Positions 35,048 through 47,040 are shown, counted from the stretch's first letter. The stretch is 64,000 nucleotides of DNA from Dromiciops gliroides (GCF_019393635.1 NC_057864.1:476612617-476676616), one strand, 5' to 3'. Notes: generated by a model not told the origin, from the letters alone. Translations and numbers: made by a program.

Positions 35048-36634
35048 TTGTTGTTGTGTGAGTGCTTTGCTTCTTTCACCTGCCTGTCTGATTCAGGGCA
35101 AGCTCCAGGGCCCAGAGCCCTGCCACTCCCAGAAAAGGTGAAAGATTCGTCATCGAATCAGATTTGAAGGGAAGGGACCATGGAAGCCATCTCGTCCAGC
35201 TTCCCCATCAGAAAAGGAGGAGACCAAGCCCCAGAGATGAAGGCCCTTGTCTGAAGTCACACAAGTAGTAAGGCAGCTGGGAGATTTGAACCTAGGCCCT
35301 TTCAACTATGCCACAATGAGAAAGACGGAAAAATCCTTGCTAAGTGCCAAGGAGAGGCTTCTGGAGGGATTCTGATGGTGAGGGATTAAGGAGAGAGAGG
35401 TCTCTTGGTCTGCCATACGCTGAACACAAGGGAGCGTTGATTTCTAGTCTCCAGGGAGTTGAGAAGAACTTGGGAATTCCTTTTTGTCTTTAAGCCATGG
35501 AGGGATTGAAGAGCTGCTGCAGCTGGTATACAAACTGCATTGCTTAATCCTTTTTGTGAGACCCCTATGGTTTCCCACATGGAGACAATGAGGTTAGCTT
35601 AGCAAAGCTGGGACTAGGTAAAATAACAGAATTTAGAGCTAGAAGGGACCTTGGAGAAAACTTAGTTTAGCCCAGCGTGGAGTGGAGGCTAAAGGACTTT
35701 GCCAAGGTCATCTGAGTGTCCCTAAGAGACTGAACTTTGAACCTGGGCTTTTTGACTAAATCCAAACATTTTCCCACTGTCTGTTACATGATGTAGCCAC
35801 AGAATCCTTTCTTACCCACTGCCTAACTTCCTTCTCACTTATTCCTCCATTTTATAATTGTAAATGCGTTTTCATAATTTTAAAACAAAAGTTACTTTCC
35901 CTACTTTTTATCTCTCTTGGGGAGAAAATGAGAATTTCTGCCTCAGAAGAAGCCGCTAGCCTCTTGGGAGCCATGCTTCTCCACTTGGATGACACTTTAG
36001 AAAGTGACTTGGACCACCAAAAAAGGCTACTTCTATAGTACTGGAGAATGAGAAAGCATTAAGTGTTGACTGTATGCAAAAGCATCCTGCTGAGTGCTGG
36101 GGAGGGAGGAGTACTGTCACTGGTCTCCTAAGCTCACAGTTATTATGGGTGTGACATTTGAGTTGCAAGTCTGATGGAGAGGTCCCAATAGTCCTTAGGG
36201 CTTTTAAAATCATGCTAAAACTTTAAAAAAAAATTCATTGCTATGCACTAATTTTGGGTGGCAAGCATTTTTATTATATACCAGTAAAGGATGACCACAT
36301 GTCACCCTAGCTTCTGATGGTCCTCAGGTGGTGTGATAGAGAATGCAGGGAGAGAGCTTTAGTATGGCTGTTAGCTTGAGGAGAAAAGCCCCCTCCAAGA
36401 GACAGCAGTGGTCTCAAGGAGAGCTCAGAAGACCTACAAAACTAGGTCCTGAGAGGGAGAGCCAAGCCAAGATCTAGGTCACCCCAGAGAGAGATCTAGC
36501 TCTTGGCCTCTGCCAATTGTGATTCCTCTTTTGTAGAGGTTGGATATTATACATCAATCAAAGGCAAGTGGTAGCATCCATTCAGTTCCATTGTTTGACA
36601 GGACTTGAGGGGGGGTCTACATTAAAATGAATTC
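35048..36634. other. Intergenic; old MIR pieces only
   Basis: Antisense MIR fragments lie at about 35140-35310 and 35640-35780. No exon was seen. Confidence 0.55.
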
Positions 36635-36787
36635 GGGGGCAGCTAGGTGGTACAGTGGATGGAGCACCAGCCCTGGAGTCAGGATACCTTGAGTTCAAAT
36701 CCGGCCTCAGACACTTAACACATACTAGCTGTGTGACCCTGGGCAAGTCACTTAACCCCAATTGCCTCACCAAAAAAACAAAACAAA
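36635..36787 (+). mobile_element. Short tRNA-like SINE
   Basis: Sense copy flanked by aaatgaatt. Confidence 0.92.
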
Positions 36788-36899
36788 AAAATGAATTTCT
36801 AGATTACATCTGGGAGAAGAATGTAAAAGACTTGCTGAAGGGCAATGGCCAAGTCCAGCATCTAGATGTGGTTTGACCCATCAGTTCTTCACTGAGCTA

Positions 36900-37389
36900 G
36901 ACAAAAGAGTCTGGTCTCCAATTCTATTGTCCCGTGGGTTTGTTCCAGACCAGGAGAACAGGACTTTTTTTTTGGGGGGGGGAGAAGAAAAGAAAGTGTC
37001 TCTGGGTCCCCCAAGAAATCCCATTATTTATTTGTTTGTTTTTTCCCAGGGCACTGAGGGTTAAGTGACTTGACCAGGGTCACACAGCTAGTGTCAAGTG
37101 TCTGAGGCTAGATTTGAACTCAGGTCCTCCTGAATCCAAGGCCAGTGCTTTATCCACTATGCCACCTAGCTGCCCCAGAAATCCATTATTTTATTTTATT
37201 TTATTTTATTTTATTTTATTTTTTAGTGAGGCAATTGGGGTTAAGTGACTTGCCCAAGGTCACACAGCTAGTGTTAAGTGTCTGAGGCCGGATTTGAACT
37301 CAGGTACTCCTGACTCCAGGGCCGGTGCTCTATCCACTGCGCCACCTAGCTGCCCCCAGAAATCCATTATTAATAATTATTTTCTCACA
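36900..37389 (-). mobile_element. LTR fossil, antisense, carrying a SINE dimer
   Basis: The right edge ttattttctcaca (TG..CA rule in antisense) and the ccccaagaaatccattatt context recur at 45.3-45.5 kb. No retroviral coding part was seen. The left limit is uncertain and the family not determined. It is old and broken. Confidence 0.4.
37031..37357 (-). mobile_element. SINE dimer, probable source of the 3-kb dimer
   Basis: Antisense SINEs (about 37046-37176 and 37225-37357) lie between three copies of agaaatc(c)cattatt at 37014, 37177 and 37358. This pattern shows two successive insertions at one target. The middle copy plus (TTTTA)n is the linker also found at 3164-3202. Confidence 0.82.
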
Positions 37390-38050
37390 GAGTTCATTCA
37401 TTTCTGCTACTAAACTATATGGCAACGTCAAGGACTTTGGTGGTGAGAAACCTTTGGGTTCTGGCTCTTCAGGGGCTGGGGCTGCAATGTTGCAGGAGTC
37501 ACTGCTGGATGGCATCTGAGTGGAGGGCCCCTGGGGGTTGGGCTGGAAGCAGGGCCTGGGCTCTTAGGGGTAGGTATCTCCCCTGCCAAGGGATTTTTGG
37601 CTGACCTGCTTGTCCATGGAAGCTGGTGTGCAGTTGGTGAGTACAGAAGATGGGCCCCTTCTCTGTAGTGGTTCCTCTTGAGGCTCCATAATGGCTGGGG
37701 TGGGGGGGGCAGGTGAGAAGCAGACAGGGCTCTAGGCCCTCCCCTTGGGATCTGAGGGCAGGGGGGACGAGGGGGGGGGCTGAACTTGCCTAGCACAAGC
37801 TGTCTCCTGTCTCTCAAGGCATCTTTCAGATTCCAAGTGGCTGACTTGTCTGACCCCAAAGTGGAGAAGACAACTTTGGGGCCTTCCCCCCAGTATAGTC
37901 AGTGCATAGAAAGGACTAAGCCCCACCTCCAAATGGTCCCTGGACTAATTCTTGACTTAGGACATCCCAAGAGGTCATGCAGATGCAAATGGATCAAGTC
38001 TGAGCTGTGAACTAGCAAATGAAGCACTTGAGGACTCTGTAGCTAGGATG
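37390..38050. other. No gene recognised
   Basis: Moderately GC-rich, with short G-runs. No exon, CpG island or repeat was identified with confidence. Confidence 0.4.
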
Positions 38051-38052
38051 TC

Positions 38053-38270
38053 TTGTTTTTCAGTCAAGCCCCACTCTTCATGATCCCATTTGAGGTTTTC
38101 TGGGCAGAGATACTGGAGTAGCTTGGCATTTCCTTCTCCAGATCATTTTAGACACGAGGAAATTGAGGCAAAGTTAAGTGACTTGCCCAGGGTCACATAG
38201 CTAGTAAGTGTCTGAGACCAGATTTGAACTCATGAAGGAGTCTTCTCTACTCCAAGCAGGTGCTCTTGCA
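38053..38270 (-). mobile_element. MAR1-like CORE-SINE
   Basis: ttcatgatcccatttgaggt, cttctccagatcattttaga and gatttgaactcatgaagga. Confidence 0.85.
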
Positions 38271-38455
38271 TAGAGCTGGAAAGGACCTTAAAGAACCTTC
38301 AGTCCACTTATCTCAATTGACAGAAGAGGAAACTGAGGCCCAGAGGGGTTAGTGACTTGCCAAAGGTCACCTAGGTAGCATCAGTGGCAAAGACAAGATT
38401 CCCAAGTCATCCTTTCACTCCAATCCCAACCCTCTTTCCACTGCACTCTCAAAGT
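38271..38455 (-). mobile_element. MIR-family SINE
   Basis: gctggaaaggaccttaaag, agaggaaactgaggcccag and ctctttccactgcactc. Confidence 0.6.
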
Positions 38456-38849
38456 TGGCTTGGCTTTCACCATCTTTCCATGGGCAAAGTGAAGGAGAGT
38501 CTGGGGAGATAAGGAACCACCAGGGACAAGTTAAGAACTAGGAACAGAATACCTTGGAAGTAGTTTTAAGCCTGTGTAGGCCACTATAAACCCTGGGCAA
38601 ATAGACACAAGATATGCCCCTGAGGGAAAATGCTAGAGAAGACTGCAAAGCATAACTGGGAGGTTCCTTTTGTTTGTTTAGTACAAGAAAGTGAAAATTA
38701 TGCTACTAAAAATAAAATTAGACTTTTTCCTGGCAAAATTCCTTCTGTTGGAAAGTGATATTATTCATCAGTTACTGAGTACTTAACCTGTGCAAGACAC
38801 TTTGGATAACAAGTTGTACTAGACGGATTCATCAAAAATTACTCCAGGC

Positions 38850-39070
38850 ATCTGGGGGCATAGTGGATAGAGCCTGGAATTAGGAAGACCTGAGTTCAAA
38901 ATTAGATCTGTGACCCTTGGGCAAGTACTCTACCTGTTTGCCTCAGTTTCTTCATCTGTAAAATGGGGAAATAATAGCACTTACCTCCCACAGTTTATTC
39001 TAAGGATCAATAAAGCTCTTAGCATAGTGCTTGGCACGTGGTAAGTACTATGTAGTGTTAGCTATTACTA
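38850..39070 (+). mobile_element. MIR-family SINE
   Basis: gcctcagtttcttcatctgt, aatggggaaataatagcac and agtgcttggcacgtggtaag. Confidence 0.7.
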
Positions 39071-39164
39071 ATTATGTTTTAGCATTGTGCTGCTGGGGAT
39101 ACAAAGAAAAAAAATGCCATCACTGGTATATTCAGTCTAATAGGTGTGATCAGGAACACAAGTC

Positions 39165-39400
39165 TTTATGGTTGTTCAGTTGTAGCTCCCTCTTCACGAC
39201 CCCATTTAGGGTTTTCTTGCAAAGATACTGGAAATAGTGGCTAAAGATATTGCCATGTCCTTCTCCAGTTCATTTTACAGATGAGGAAACTGAGGCAAAC
39301 AGGGTAAGTGACTTGCCCAGGGTTACTCAGCTACTAAGTGTCTGAGGCCAGATTGAAACTCAGGAAAAAGCCTTCCTGACTTTAGGATCTGCTACTCTAT
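39165..39400 (-). mobile_element. MAR1-like CORE-SINE
   Basis: cttcacgaccccatttaggg, gatgaggaaactgaggcaaa and ccttcctgactttaggatct. Confidence 0.85.
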
Positions 39401-39416
39401 CCACCAAAAATACTTT

Positions 39417-39572
39417 ACCTTTTTTTTTTTTTTTGGTGGGGGCAATGAGGGTTAAGTGACTTGCCCAGGGTCACACAGCTAGTAAGTGTCAAGTGTCTGA
39501 GGCCACATTTGAACTCAGGTACTCCGGAATCCAGGGCTGGTGCTTTATCTACTATGCCACCTAGCTGACCCC
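39417..39572 (-). mobile_element. Short tRNA-like SINE
   Basis: Antisense copy with a T16 tail, flanked by aaaatacttt-like words. Confidence 0.9.
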
Positions 39573-39639
39573 CAAAATACTTTTTTTACACACAATTATA
39601 CCCTTATATGTATATATTCCATACATATGCACATATAAT

Positions 39640-40330
39640 CTAATCCTATTTTCTGGCCTTAGCTTATAGATATAGCTCTCTTTGAGGACAAAATCTTTTC
39701 TTTTGTGTCCCTAAGCATGGTGCTTTGCACATAACTCCTTGTATCCAGCAGGAATTTAATAAATGCTTATGTAATTGCATTGCATTCTCATTATGTGTAG
39801 TCTGTGCTTACTGTCTGATTTCTGTACACCTTGTTTGCTTTCCCAGGTCTGAGATTTTGTTCACACTCTTCCCTATGTCTGGAATACCTTCTGTTCCCTG
39901 AATTCCTACCCATTCTTTAAAGCTGAACTCTAATGACTTCCTGGTCCTCTGGTCAGTCATGACTTCCTGCTTTGGACTTTGGTGCCACTATACAGACTTA
40001 CTTATACATATATAATATTGTATTATAGTTGGTTAAGATGAATAATGGTAGCAATTGACACACATGTGGGTCATACTCCAGGGAATTATCCTTGATTTAC
40101 AAATGAAACTGAGACTTGGAGTGGTTGAATGAGTTGGCAAAGGCAGGATCCAAGGTAGTTCTTTTCTGCCTTCATGTTCTCGGCTCTTTCTGCTATACTG
40201 TATACTCTATTACCCTACCAGACTGTAAATAATATTCTCAGATTGGGACATACTTTCCTTATTTAAATTGTGTATCTCTTCTGCACAAAGTAAAGGTTCA
40301 ATAAACACCTGTGGAAATAGAACAGGGGCT
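39640..40330 (+). mobile_element. L2 LINE fragments
   Basis: Several 3'-type pieces: gcttgcacataactcc-like text near 39730, ggaatttaataaatgcttat, and caccttgtttgctttcccag to cttcctggtcctctggtcag. Confidence 0.5.
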
Positions 40331-40390
40331 TCTTAAAAACTTTTTCCACTTACCACCCCTTTTCACCTGAGAAATTTTATAGCACCACGG

Positions 40391-40997
40391 TGTTATGGGG
40401 TTGGAACATATCAAGGAATGTTGGGACTATTAAATTTTAAACTAGCCAGCTAAACTAAAGGACATGGGTGTCTCAGCTAACTCTTCTGAGAAGCTAAAGG
40501 ACAGACACACCTTGAGAAGTAAGGTAGATCACCCCCTCATCCAACTTCTTCCAACCCACCCCCAATAAGGGACATCCCACTCTCAGGTGATCACCCCATC
40601 TACCATCTATAAAAGCTTTGCTTTTTGCTTTTCTTCTGTGCGAGGAGATAGGTATCTCAGAGAATCATGTCTCTCCTGAACCATCTCCCCTAGAGAGAAG
40701 TCCTTCTCTCTTGGTCTCCTTTCTCTAGTGCCTAAATAAAAGATTATTTTATTCTAATTGGATTTGTGTGTGAGAGGGTGTAATTATTATTATTTTTTTT
40801 TGGTGGGGCAATGAGGGTTAAGTAACTTGCCCAGAGTCACACAGCTAGGAAGTGTCAAGTGTTTGAGGTCGGATCTGAACTCAGGTCCTCCTGAATCCAG
40901 GGCCGGTGCTTTATATCCACTGCACCACTTAGCTGCCCAGGTGTAATTCCTTAAAGAGGAATACCTAAGGACCCCCACAGCCAATTTCCCTGTGACA
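40391..40997 (+). mobile_element. Solo LTR fossil (endogenous retrovirus, class I-like)
   Basis: Starts TGTTATGG and ends CTGTGACA, with the 4-bp duplication acgg on both sides (40387-40390 and 40998-41001). It has a TATA-like ctataaaagc, an AATAAA near 40736, and a downstream end shared with the LTR at 1588-2202. It holds one later SINE. No internal retroviral region remains. Confidence 0.75.
40786..40939 (-). mobile_element. Short tRNA-like SINE inside the LTR
   Basis: Antisense copy with the duplication ggtgtaatt at 40777-40785 and 40940-40948. Confidence 0.92.
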
Positions 40998-41001
40998 ACG
41001 G

Positions 41002-42230
41002 GTATATAAAAATAGGTATACAAATCAAACATTTACTGCCAACATTTTCAACAACCCCCACATTTGGTTGCTTGCCCCGGACCCACAGTTTCAGAAGCTT
41101 TGGAATAGAACACCCATTAGTTAGCATGCTGATGACCATGGTGTGATGGTGACTGAAGTCTTGAATGCCCTGCCAGTGGAGCTCAGGCGCCAGCAGCTCT
41201 TACTCATCTGGAATAGTTTCAAGCCTGACCCACTGATAACTAAATATCTGTGGTGAGAGAGCCAGTTTCCCCGAGTTTAGAGCATTGCAGAGGCAGGCTG
41301 AAGACAAATCACTGAGGAAGCTGGGCAAATAGAGGCAGGACCCACTTCTCCATGAAATTGTCCCTTAAGTTCTTAGCAAGGCAGTGAAGTGGGCTTTGGG
41401 GCCATCCACAAAGTGGGCTCTGAACCACCTTCCCTGCCTAATTTCACATTTCTTCTTTCTGACCTGGATACACTTCTTTTGGACTTTGGCTTCATCGTAC
41501 TTCATCATTGGGAAATCTCAACATCTTGCAAGATTCAGTCAGCTTTGGTTCTCATGCCTCTCAGTGACTGAAGGACCGCGGACTCTTCAAACTCCATTTA
41601 AGGAGGGGGGTCACGGGGCAGACATCTCATTTCCTAAATTGACATTTAGACTTCTCCATCATGCATGCCTTTGCCTTCCTTCTCCTTTTTAGATCTTCAT
41701 CTTTTGTTTTTCTCCCTTGGATTGTAAGCTCCTTGAGGGCAGGGGATTTTATTACCTCTAGTGGTTAGCACAGTGCCTGGCACATAGCAGGCATTCTGTT
41801 CCAGTTGTTTAACACTCTGTCCTCTATCTCATCCTATACTCTCCATCCTGTGCTTCTGTCCTTCATGCCCTAGAATGCACTGCTAACCATCTTTGACTGC
41901 TGAAATCAGAATGCTTAATGACTGGCAGGCCCATGGTCTAAGGCAGGATTTAAACTCACATCTACCTGATGTAAGCCCGAAATCTGACTATGACAGGTCA
42001 CTTCTCAAAGCACTCTGCAGTACAGGCAAAAAATGCCTCCTCCCTCCATCTCACCCCTATCCCCCTCCCAAAGTTCTTACTGTAGTAGTGACACATGGGG
42101 TCCAACACAATCAAGAATCTGTTTATCCCACAGATAAGCAGGCACCAGGTAACCTGGCCAGAGAACCCTCTGCCTCAGCCCAATTAAGTGCCAGAATAAC
42201 CTGATTAGTCTTCATATCCTTTTTTGCAGA
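41002..42230. other. Intergenic, no gene; one L2 3' end
   Basis: An L2 3' end lies at about 41690-41800 (gattgtaagctccttgaggg, cacagtgcctggcacatag). The remainder is unrecognised. Confidence 0.5.
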
Positions 42231-42420
42231 ATGATTCATTCACCTTGCATTAGTCAGCATTTATTAGGGGGTCCACGATGCCTAGCCCTAGGCTAGATCA
42301 TATCCCCGATGCGATGCAAAGAAGCATGAGACACAGTCCCTGCCCTTCAGTAACTCACAACTTGCCACCAGGTAAACTATTAAGTAACTGGAGAAGGTCG
42401 AATGACGGCAGGGGTCATGT
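42231..42420 (-). mobile_element. L2 LINE fragment
   Basis: agtcagcatttattaggggg, cacagtccctgcccttcag. Confidence 0.55.
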
Positions 42421-42649
42421 GCTTGATTGAGTATTCAGCTGCACTGGTCTCTACAATGAGTACTTGGCAGTGCTATCACACAAGAAGAATCTATCTCCCA
42501 ACGGGGTGAATTTGTACTGGCCTTCTCTCCAGACTTCCAAAGGAGTGGACAACAGGGGGCTCTTAAAGGACTAGACTTTGAGGAGGGTTGAAAAGGGAGG
42601 GGGAAGGGCCGGCTAGCTAATACTGGTGCCTTCCCTCTAGTGATCACCT

Positions 42650-43340
42650 CCCATGTCTCCTGTATGGATCTTGTTTGTATAAAATTGTTTTCATGTTATC
42701 ATTGACTGGCACATTGCATAGAGCCTGGCCAATACATGCTAATTGACTGCCTGCTACATGGTGGGCAGAATGAAATCAAGTGCTCCAGACTGGAAGGAGC
42801 CTGGTGTCTGGGGCCTTCTTGGGGAGTTAAAAGTGATCCTAGTCCCAGGACTGGGAAATAGGGTCAGATTATGGAAAGCTCCCCAAGGCCTACAATCCTC
42901 CAGGCTAAAGAGAGCCAAGTAGAAATAGCAGGGTAGCCTAGGGACAAGATGTTCCTGCATTAACAGCTCAATTCAACACCCATTGATTTAAAACACCTAC
43001 TGCATACCAGGAAACATACCTGCTGGGAATACAAAGGCAGAGACCAATAAAAATGTCTGTCCTCCTCAGCTCGAATTCTAAGGGGAGTTCAACCAGGAAA
43101 TCACCTCCTCACCTGTACCCTAAGCCCTGGAGAGGGGAGAAATGGCAAGCTCCTTCCCAAACCTCCATTGCTGGGCAGCACTCCAGATTTAGCTACCAGG
43201 CCCTGAGGCTGGGAACCTTCCCCATGCCCACACCCCTTTAAGCTTCCTATTAAACTCTAAGCTCCTTGAGAACAAGGACTGTCTTTTTCCTTTTTTGTAT
43301 TCCAGTGTTTAGCACCAGCCAGGCAGGCCAAAGGGAAGGG
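42650..43340 (+). mobile_element. L2 LINE 3' end fragments
   Basis: Pieces at 42650-42750 (ggatcttgtttgtataaaat) and 43250-43330 (ctctaagctccttgagaaca), with unrecognised sequence between. Confidence 0.5.
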
Positions 43341-43389
43341 GATGGAATAACACAATAAGCATGTTATATAGCAATTAGCCTCACCACCA

Positions 43390-43540
43390 CGTGGAGAGGT
43401 GTTATCCTCCTTTTAGAGATGGGGAAACTGAGGTAAACAGGTTAAATTACTTGGCCAGAGTCACAAGGCTAGTGTCTGAGGCCAAATTTGAATTAAGGTC
43501 TTCCTGACTCCATGACAAAGCCACCTAGCTACCTCAGCAG
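43390..43540 (-). mobile_element. MIR-family SINE
   Basis: gatggggaaactgaggtaaa, cagagtcacaaggctagtg. Confidence 0.6.
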
Positions 43541-43581
43541 CTCAATAAGTACTAGTGGACTCACTGGTCATGTTATAGGTT

Positions 43582-43582
<1 letters not shown>

Positions 43583-43636
<54 letters not shown>

Positions 43637-43637
43637 A
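43583..43637. repeat. (GA)n microsatellite
   Basis: About 27 ga units with one interruption. Confidence 0.95.
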
Positions 43638-43639
43638 GG

Positions 43640-44706
43640 AGCACCCACCAAATTAAGAACAAAATTATTTTTTAAAAATCATGAAGCTTAAGTCTGTCAA
43701 CCTGAAATTAATGAAACAATATAGAGAATTAAAGTCTTTAACTGGGGCAGAAGAGTTATAACTTGGAGTCATCACAAAGCAGATGCTAGGAATACTCAAA
43801 GATGGGCACTGGGGAAGGGCTTATAGGGGGTAGCAGAACAGAGAAAACTATAAGATTGCCATAGGGAAGAGTAAATTTCTCACAGTTTCACAAGGTAAGT
43901 TATTTTACATAACAAGCAAAAGTACACAAAGTTTGGGAATCTCTGGAGGAGACTTTGGGAGAGCTACAAAATAATCAGAAGCTAGAATTGACAAAGTCTG
44001 GTCAGTCTCAGGCAATTCATTGGCCTGGGAATGGAGGACCCATCAGGGTCTGAGTAAACTGTGTTGGGCCAAGGTCTCAGAACTTAATAGTGGACAGCCA
44101 TCAAAATGGTGGCTTGCCCTATTATCACCACCTTCACAAGCTCATAAAAATCACAACTTATGGAGACAAAATAAAGTTACTTCGATTCAGTGTCAGAGAA
44201 CTATCAGGAAAGCTTTGTTCCCCCCAAAGTAAAGATGAATCTTGGTCCAGAAATTGACCCTAAAAGCAGTTTCCCCGCCCACACCTGAAGAAAACAATGC
44301 TGGAAAGACCAAAGGGAAGTGGGACTGGAGACCAGAAGAACCTAGCTTTAATCTATTGCTGCCACCCTCCTGGGGTTGCAGCCCCAAACTCACATAGGTA
44401 ATTATGCCTGGAGGGATCTTGGCATCTGCAACTGACTGCTTTCAGAACCTAGGAAAAGAAAACCCTCTTTGGGCTTGTTTCCTTACCTGTTACAAATGAA
44501 GGGAAGTGGATAGGTTCCTTCTAACACTAAATCTATGACCTAATTGATAAAATTCATTAATGACCAGCAAAGTTCAATCACTGGGAAGAAATTGAACTTT
44601 TTTATCATCCTTCATCCAATAAATAAAATATACAAAAATAACTCTGAAAAGCCCACATCGTCTCCTTGGCCTCATCTTCCCACTTCAGTCCATCTTTCAG
44701 TCTGGT
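43640..44706. other. No gene recognised
   Basis: AT-rich intergenic sequence. No exon or clear repeat was identified. Confidence 0.4.
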
Positions 44707-44720
44707 GACAGTGATTTTCC

Positions 44721-44875
44721 GTTTTTTTTTTTTTTTTGCAGGCCAATGAGGGGTTAAGGTGACTTGCCCAGGGTCCACACAGCTAGTAAGTGTCAAGTGT
44801 CTGAGTTGGAATTGAAGCTCAGGTGCTTCTGAATCCAGGGCCGGTGCTTATCCACTGTGCCACCTAGCTGCCCCT
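44721..44875 (-). mobile_element. Short tRNA-like SINE with many single-base indels
   Basis: Antisense copy flanked by gacag(t/g)gattttcc. Extra or missing bases appear at several places (ttaaggtgac, gggtccacac, gtgcttatcc) compared with every other copy here. Confidence 0.9.
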
Positions 44876-45099
44876 GACAGGGATTTTCCTAAACTCAGTT
44901 TTCACAACTGAATTACCCTCCTTACGGGTCGTTCAATCTCCAATTGCTCTCTATCACCGCTAGGGTCAAATAACAATGTGGCTTTTCTAGCCCATCACCA
45001 CGTGTTTAATGAAATGATTGGGGGACTAGGGTTTTCTAAAATATTACTAAATTTATATATAAATAGCTAGCATCATGCCAATTCCATAGGGGTTGGCAT

Positions 45100-45506
45100 G
45101 ACGAGAGTGGGTCCTTATTAAGAATGGGCCGCACCACTATGACAATAAGGTCTATGGGAGCTCCCTTGAGTGGCAAAAGGTGAATTTAATCCCGCAGTTC
45201 ACTGGCCTTAGGCTGGCCCTGAACAGAATTAGGCCCTCTGAGTTTAGATAGTCCCTTGGACTGAACTTTCCAAAGGTGTAATGTGGGGGGAGGCTAGAAC
45301 TGGGTCCCTGGTGCCCCCAAGAAACCTTTTTTTTTGGTGGGGACAATAAGAGGGTTAAGTGACTTCCCAGGGGGTCACACAGCTAGTAAGTGTCAAGTGT
45401 CTGAGGCTAGGATTTGAACTCATGTTCTCCTGAATCCAGGGCCAGTGCTCATCCACTGTGCCACCGAGCTGCCCCCGAATCCATTATTAATATCTATTTT
45501 CTCACA
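45100..45506 (-). mobile_element. LTR fossil, antisense, carrying a SINE
   Basis: Ends ctattttctcaca and shares ctgggtccc, cccccaagaaa and atccattattaat with the fossil at 36900-37389. The left limit is uncertain. It is old and broken. Confidence 0.4.
45327..45476 (-). mobile_element. Short tRNA-like SINE with many single-base indels
   Basis: Antisense copy at the same LTR position as the 37-kb dimer. Indel-type differences include gacttcccaggggg and ggctaggatttg. Confidence 0.88.
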
Positions 45507-45529
45507 ATCACTAGGCCCCTTTCCAGTTT

Positions 45530-45890
45530 GCTTACACTTCTTTTCACACTGCCTACAATCTAGTTACAAGGGCCCTACTGGGTGTTCCTTCATGTGACAC
45601 TTCTATCTCTTTGTACTGCTGTCTCTGGGGCTTATCACCTCTGCCTCCTGGCTGCCTTCAAGACTCACTTTAAACCCCACCTTCCACAGTTAGCTTTTCC
45701 TGGTCCCCCCAGATGCCTTTCCTTAGAAATTGCCTTCCATTTATGCATCTTATATATGTACAAGGGTTCTTTCCTGGTTTTCTCACCCCCCCCCATTATA
45801 GAACATTTGTCCCTTGGGGGTAAAGAATCCCAGTTTTTTTATATCCTCAGTTTAGATCTCTGCCAGGTACAAGGGAAAAACTTTTTGTTT
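45530..45890 (+). mobile_element. L2 LINE fragment
   Basis: ctgccttcaagactcacttt, ccaccttccacagttagct and ttgccttccatttatgcat. Confidence 0.55.
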
Positions 45891-45938
45891 CTTTAAAAAA
45901 TTTTTATTTTTTTTGAAAACTCTTATAGATGATGACTG

Positions 45939-46079
45939 GGGGCAGCTGAGTGGTACAGTGGATAAAGCACCAGCCCCAGGAAATCAGGACGACCTGAGTT
46001 CAAATCCAACCTCAGACACTTGCCCACTTACTTGGGCAAGTCACTTTACCATCATTGTCCTTCCCCCCCCCCCAAAAAA
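45939..46079 (+). mobile_element. Short tRNA-like SINE, diverged
   Basis: Sense copy with gaps (agacacttgcccacttacttggg) and a C10 run before the tail. Confidence 0.85.
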
Positions 46080-46494
46080 GACTAAGTATAGTATAGTAAA
46101 AAAGAGTAGGGGACCAAGAGCCAGAATGATGATGACTGACAGGCTGACCTTTAAAACCTATATAAATGTCAGCTATTGTTTGGATTATTTAGCATTATGA
46201 AACTTTAAAAAAGCTGAAACAAGTGATCAATCATACTTACATTCTCTTTTCTTTTGTCCCTCAGCCTAATAGTTTGGGTTCTGTTTTGCTTTTGAGGTGC
46301 TTCCAATAAAAACAGCAAAAGATGTTGCTGGCTGACTGAAAGCACCAGGAAGTTGAGTCTGGAGAAAAGAAGACTGGAATTCAAACTCTCCTGGACCTTA
46401 AGGAGATTACATTCTAGCAACCTTAGAATTTAAAAGGCTGTCCCAGGGAAGGGAGTTGGTTCTCTTAAGGTTGGCTCTTAAAAGTAGGAGGGAG

Positions 46495-46659
46495 GGGACA
46501 GCTTGGTGGCACAGTAGATAGAGCACTGCCCTGGAGTCAGGAGGACCTGAGTTCAAATGTGGCCTCAGACACTTGACACGTACTAGCTGTGTGACCCTGG
46601 GCAAGTCACTTAACCCTCATCGCCCCGAAAAAAAACCCAACCCAACCAAACCAAACAAA
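46495..46659 (+). mobile_element. Short tRNA-like SINE
   Basis: Sense copy with a perfect 15-bp duplication aaaagtaggagggag. Confidence 0.93.
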
Positions 46660-46949
46660 AAAAGTAGGAGGGAGAGGAGGCACAGCAGAGAGACAGATTT
46701 AGGTATAAAGGAAACTTGACCTAAACAAAGGTGGTCTGGGCTGCTTAGGGAGGACCTGGGCTAGTCAGGGCAAGAGGCCACTGGTGGGGGCGTGGCAGAG
46801 GAGGACATTTTGACTTCTCTATGCTGTGCATTAGCCTCAGAGGGTTTAAGAGAGAATTTTTGGATATCGTCCCCCTGCAGATGTGTGTTGCTAGTAGTTC
46901 TGGCTGCCTACAAACACGAGCTCTTCTTTACCCAGTTCATTAGCTAGAA

Positions 46950-47040
46950 TCAAGCATTTATTAAGAATTGACTCTATGCCAGGCACTCTGTTATCCATTG
47001 GAGTTATAATAAAGACAAAACCAGAACATCCCCCCCTCCC
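46950..47040 (-). mobile_element. L2 LINE 3' end
   Basis: atcaagcatttattaagaat and tatgccaggcactctgtt. Confidence 0.55.
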
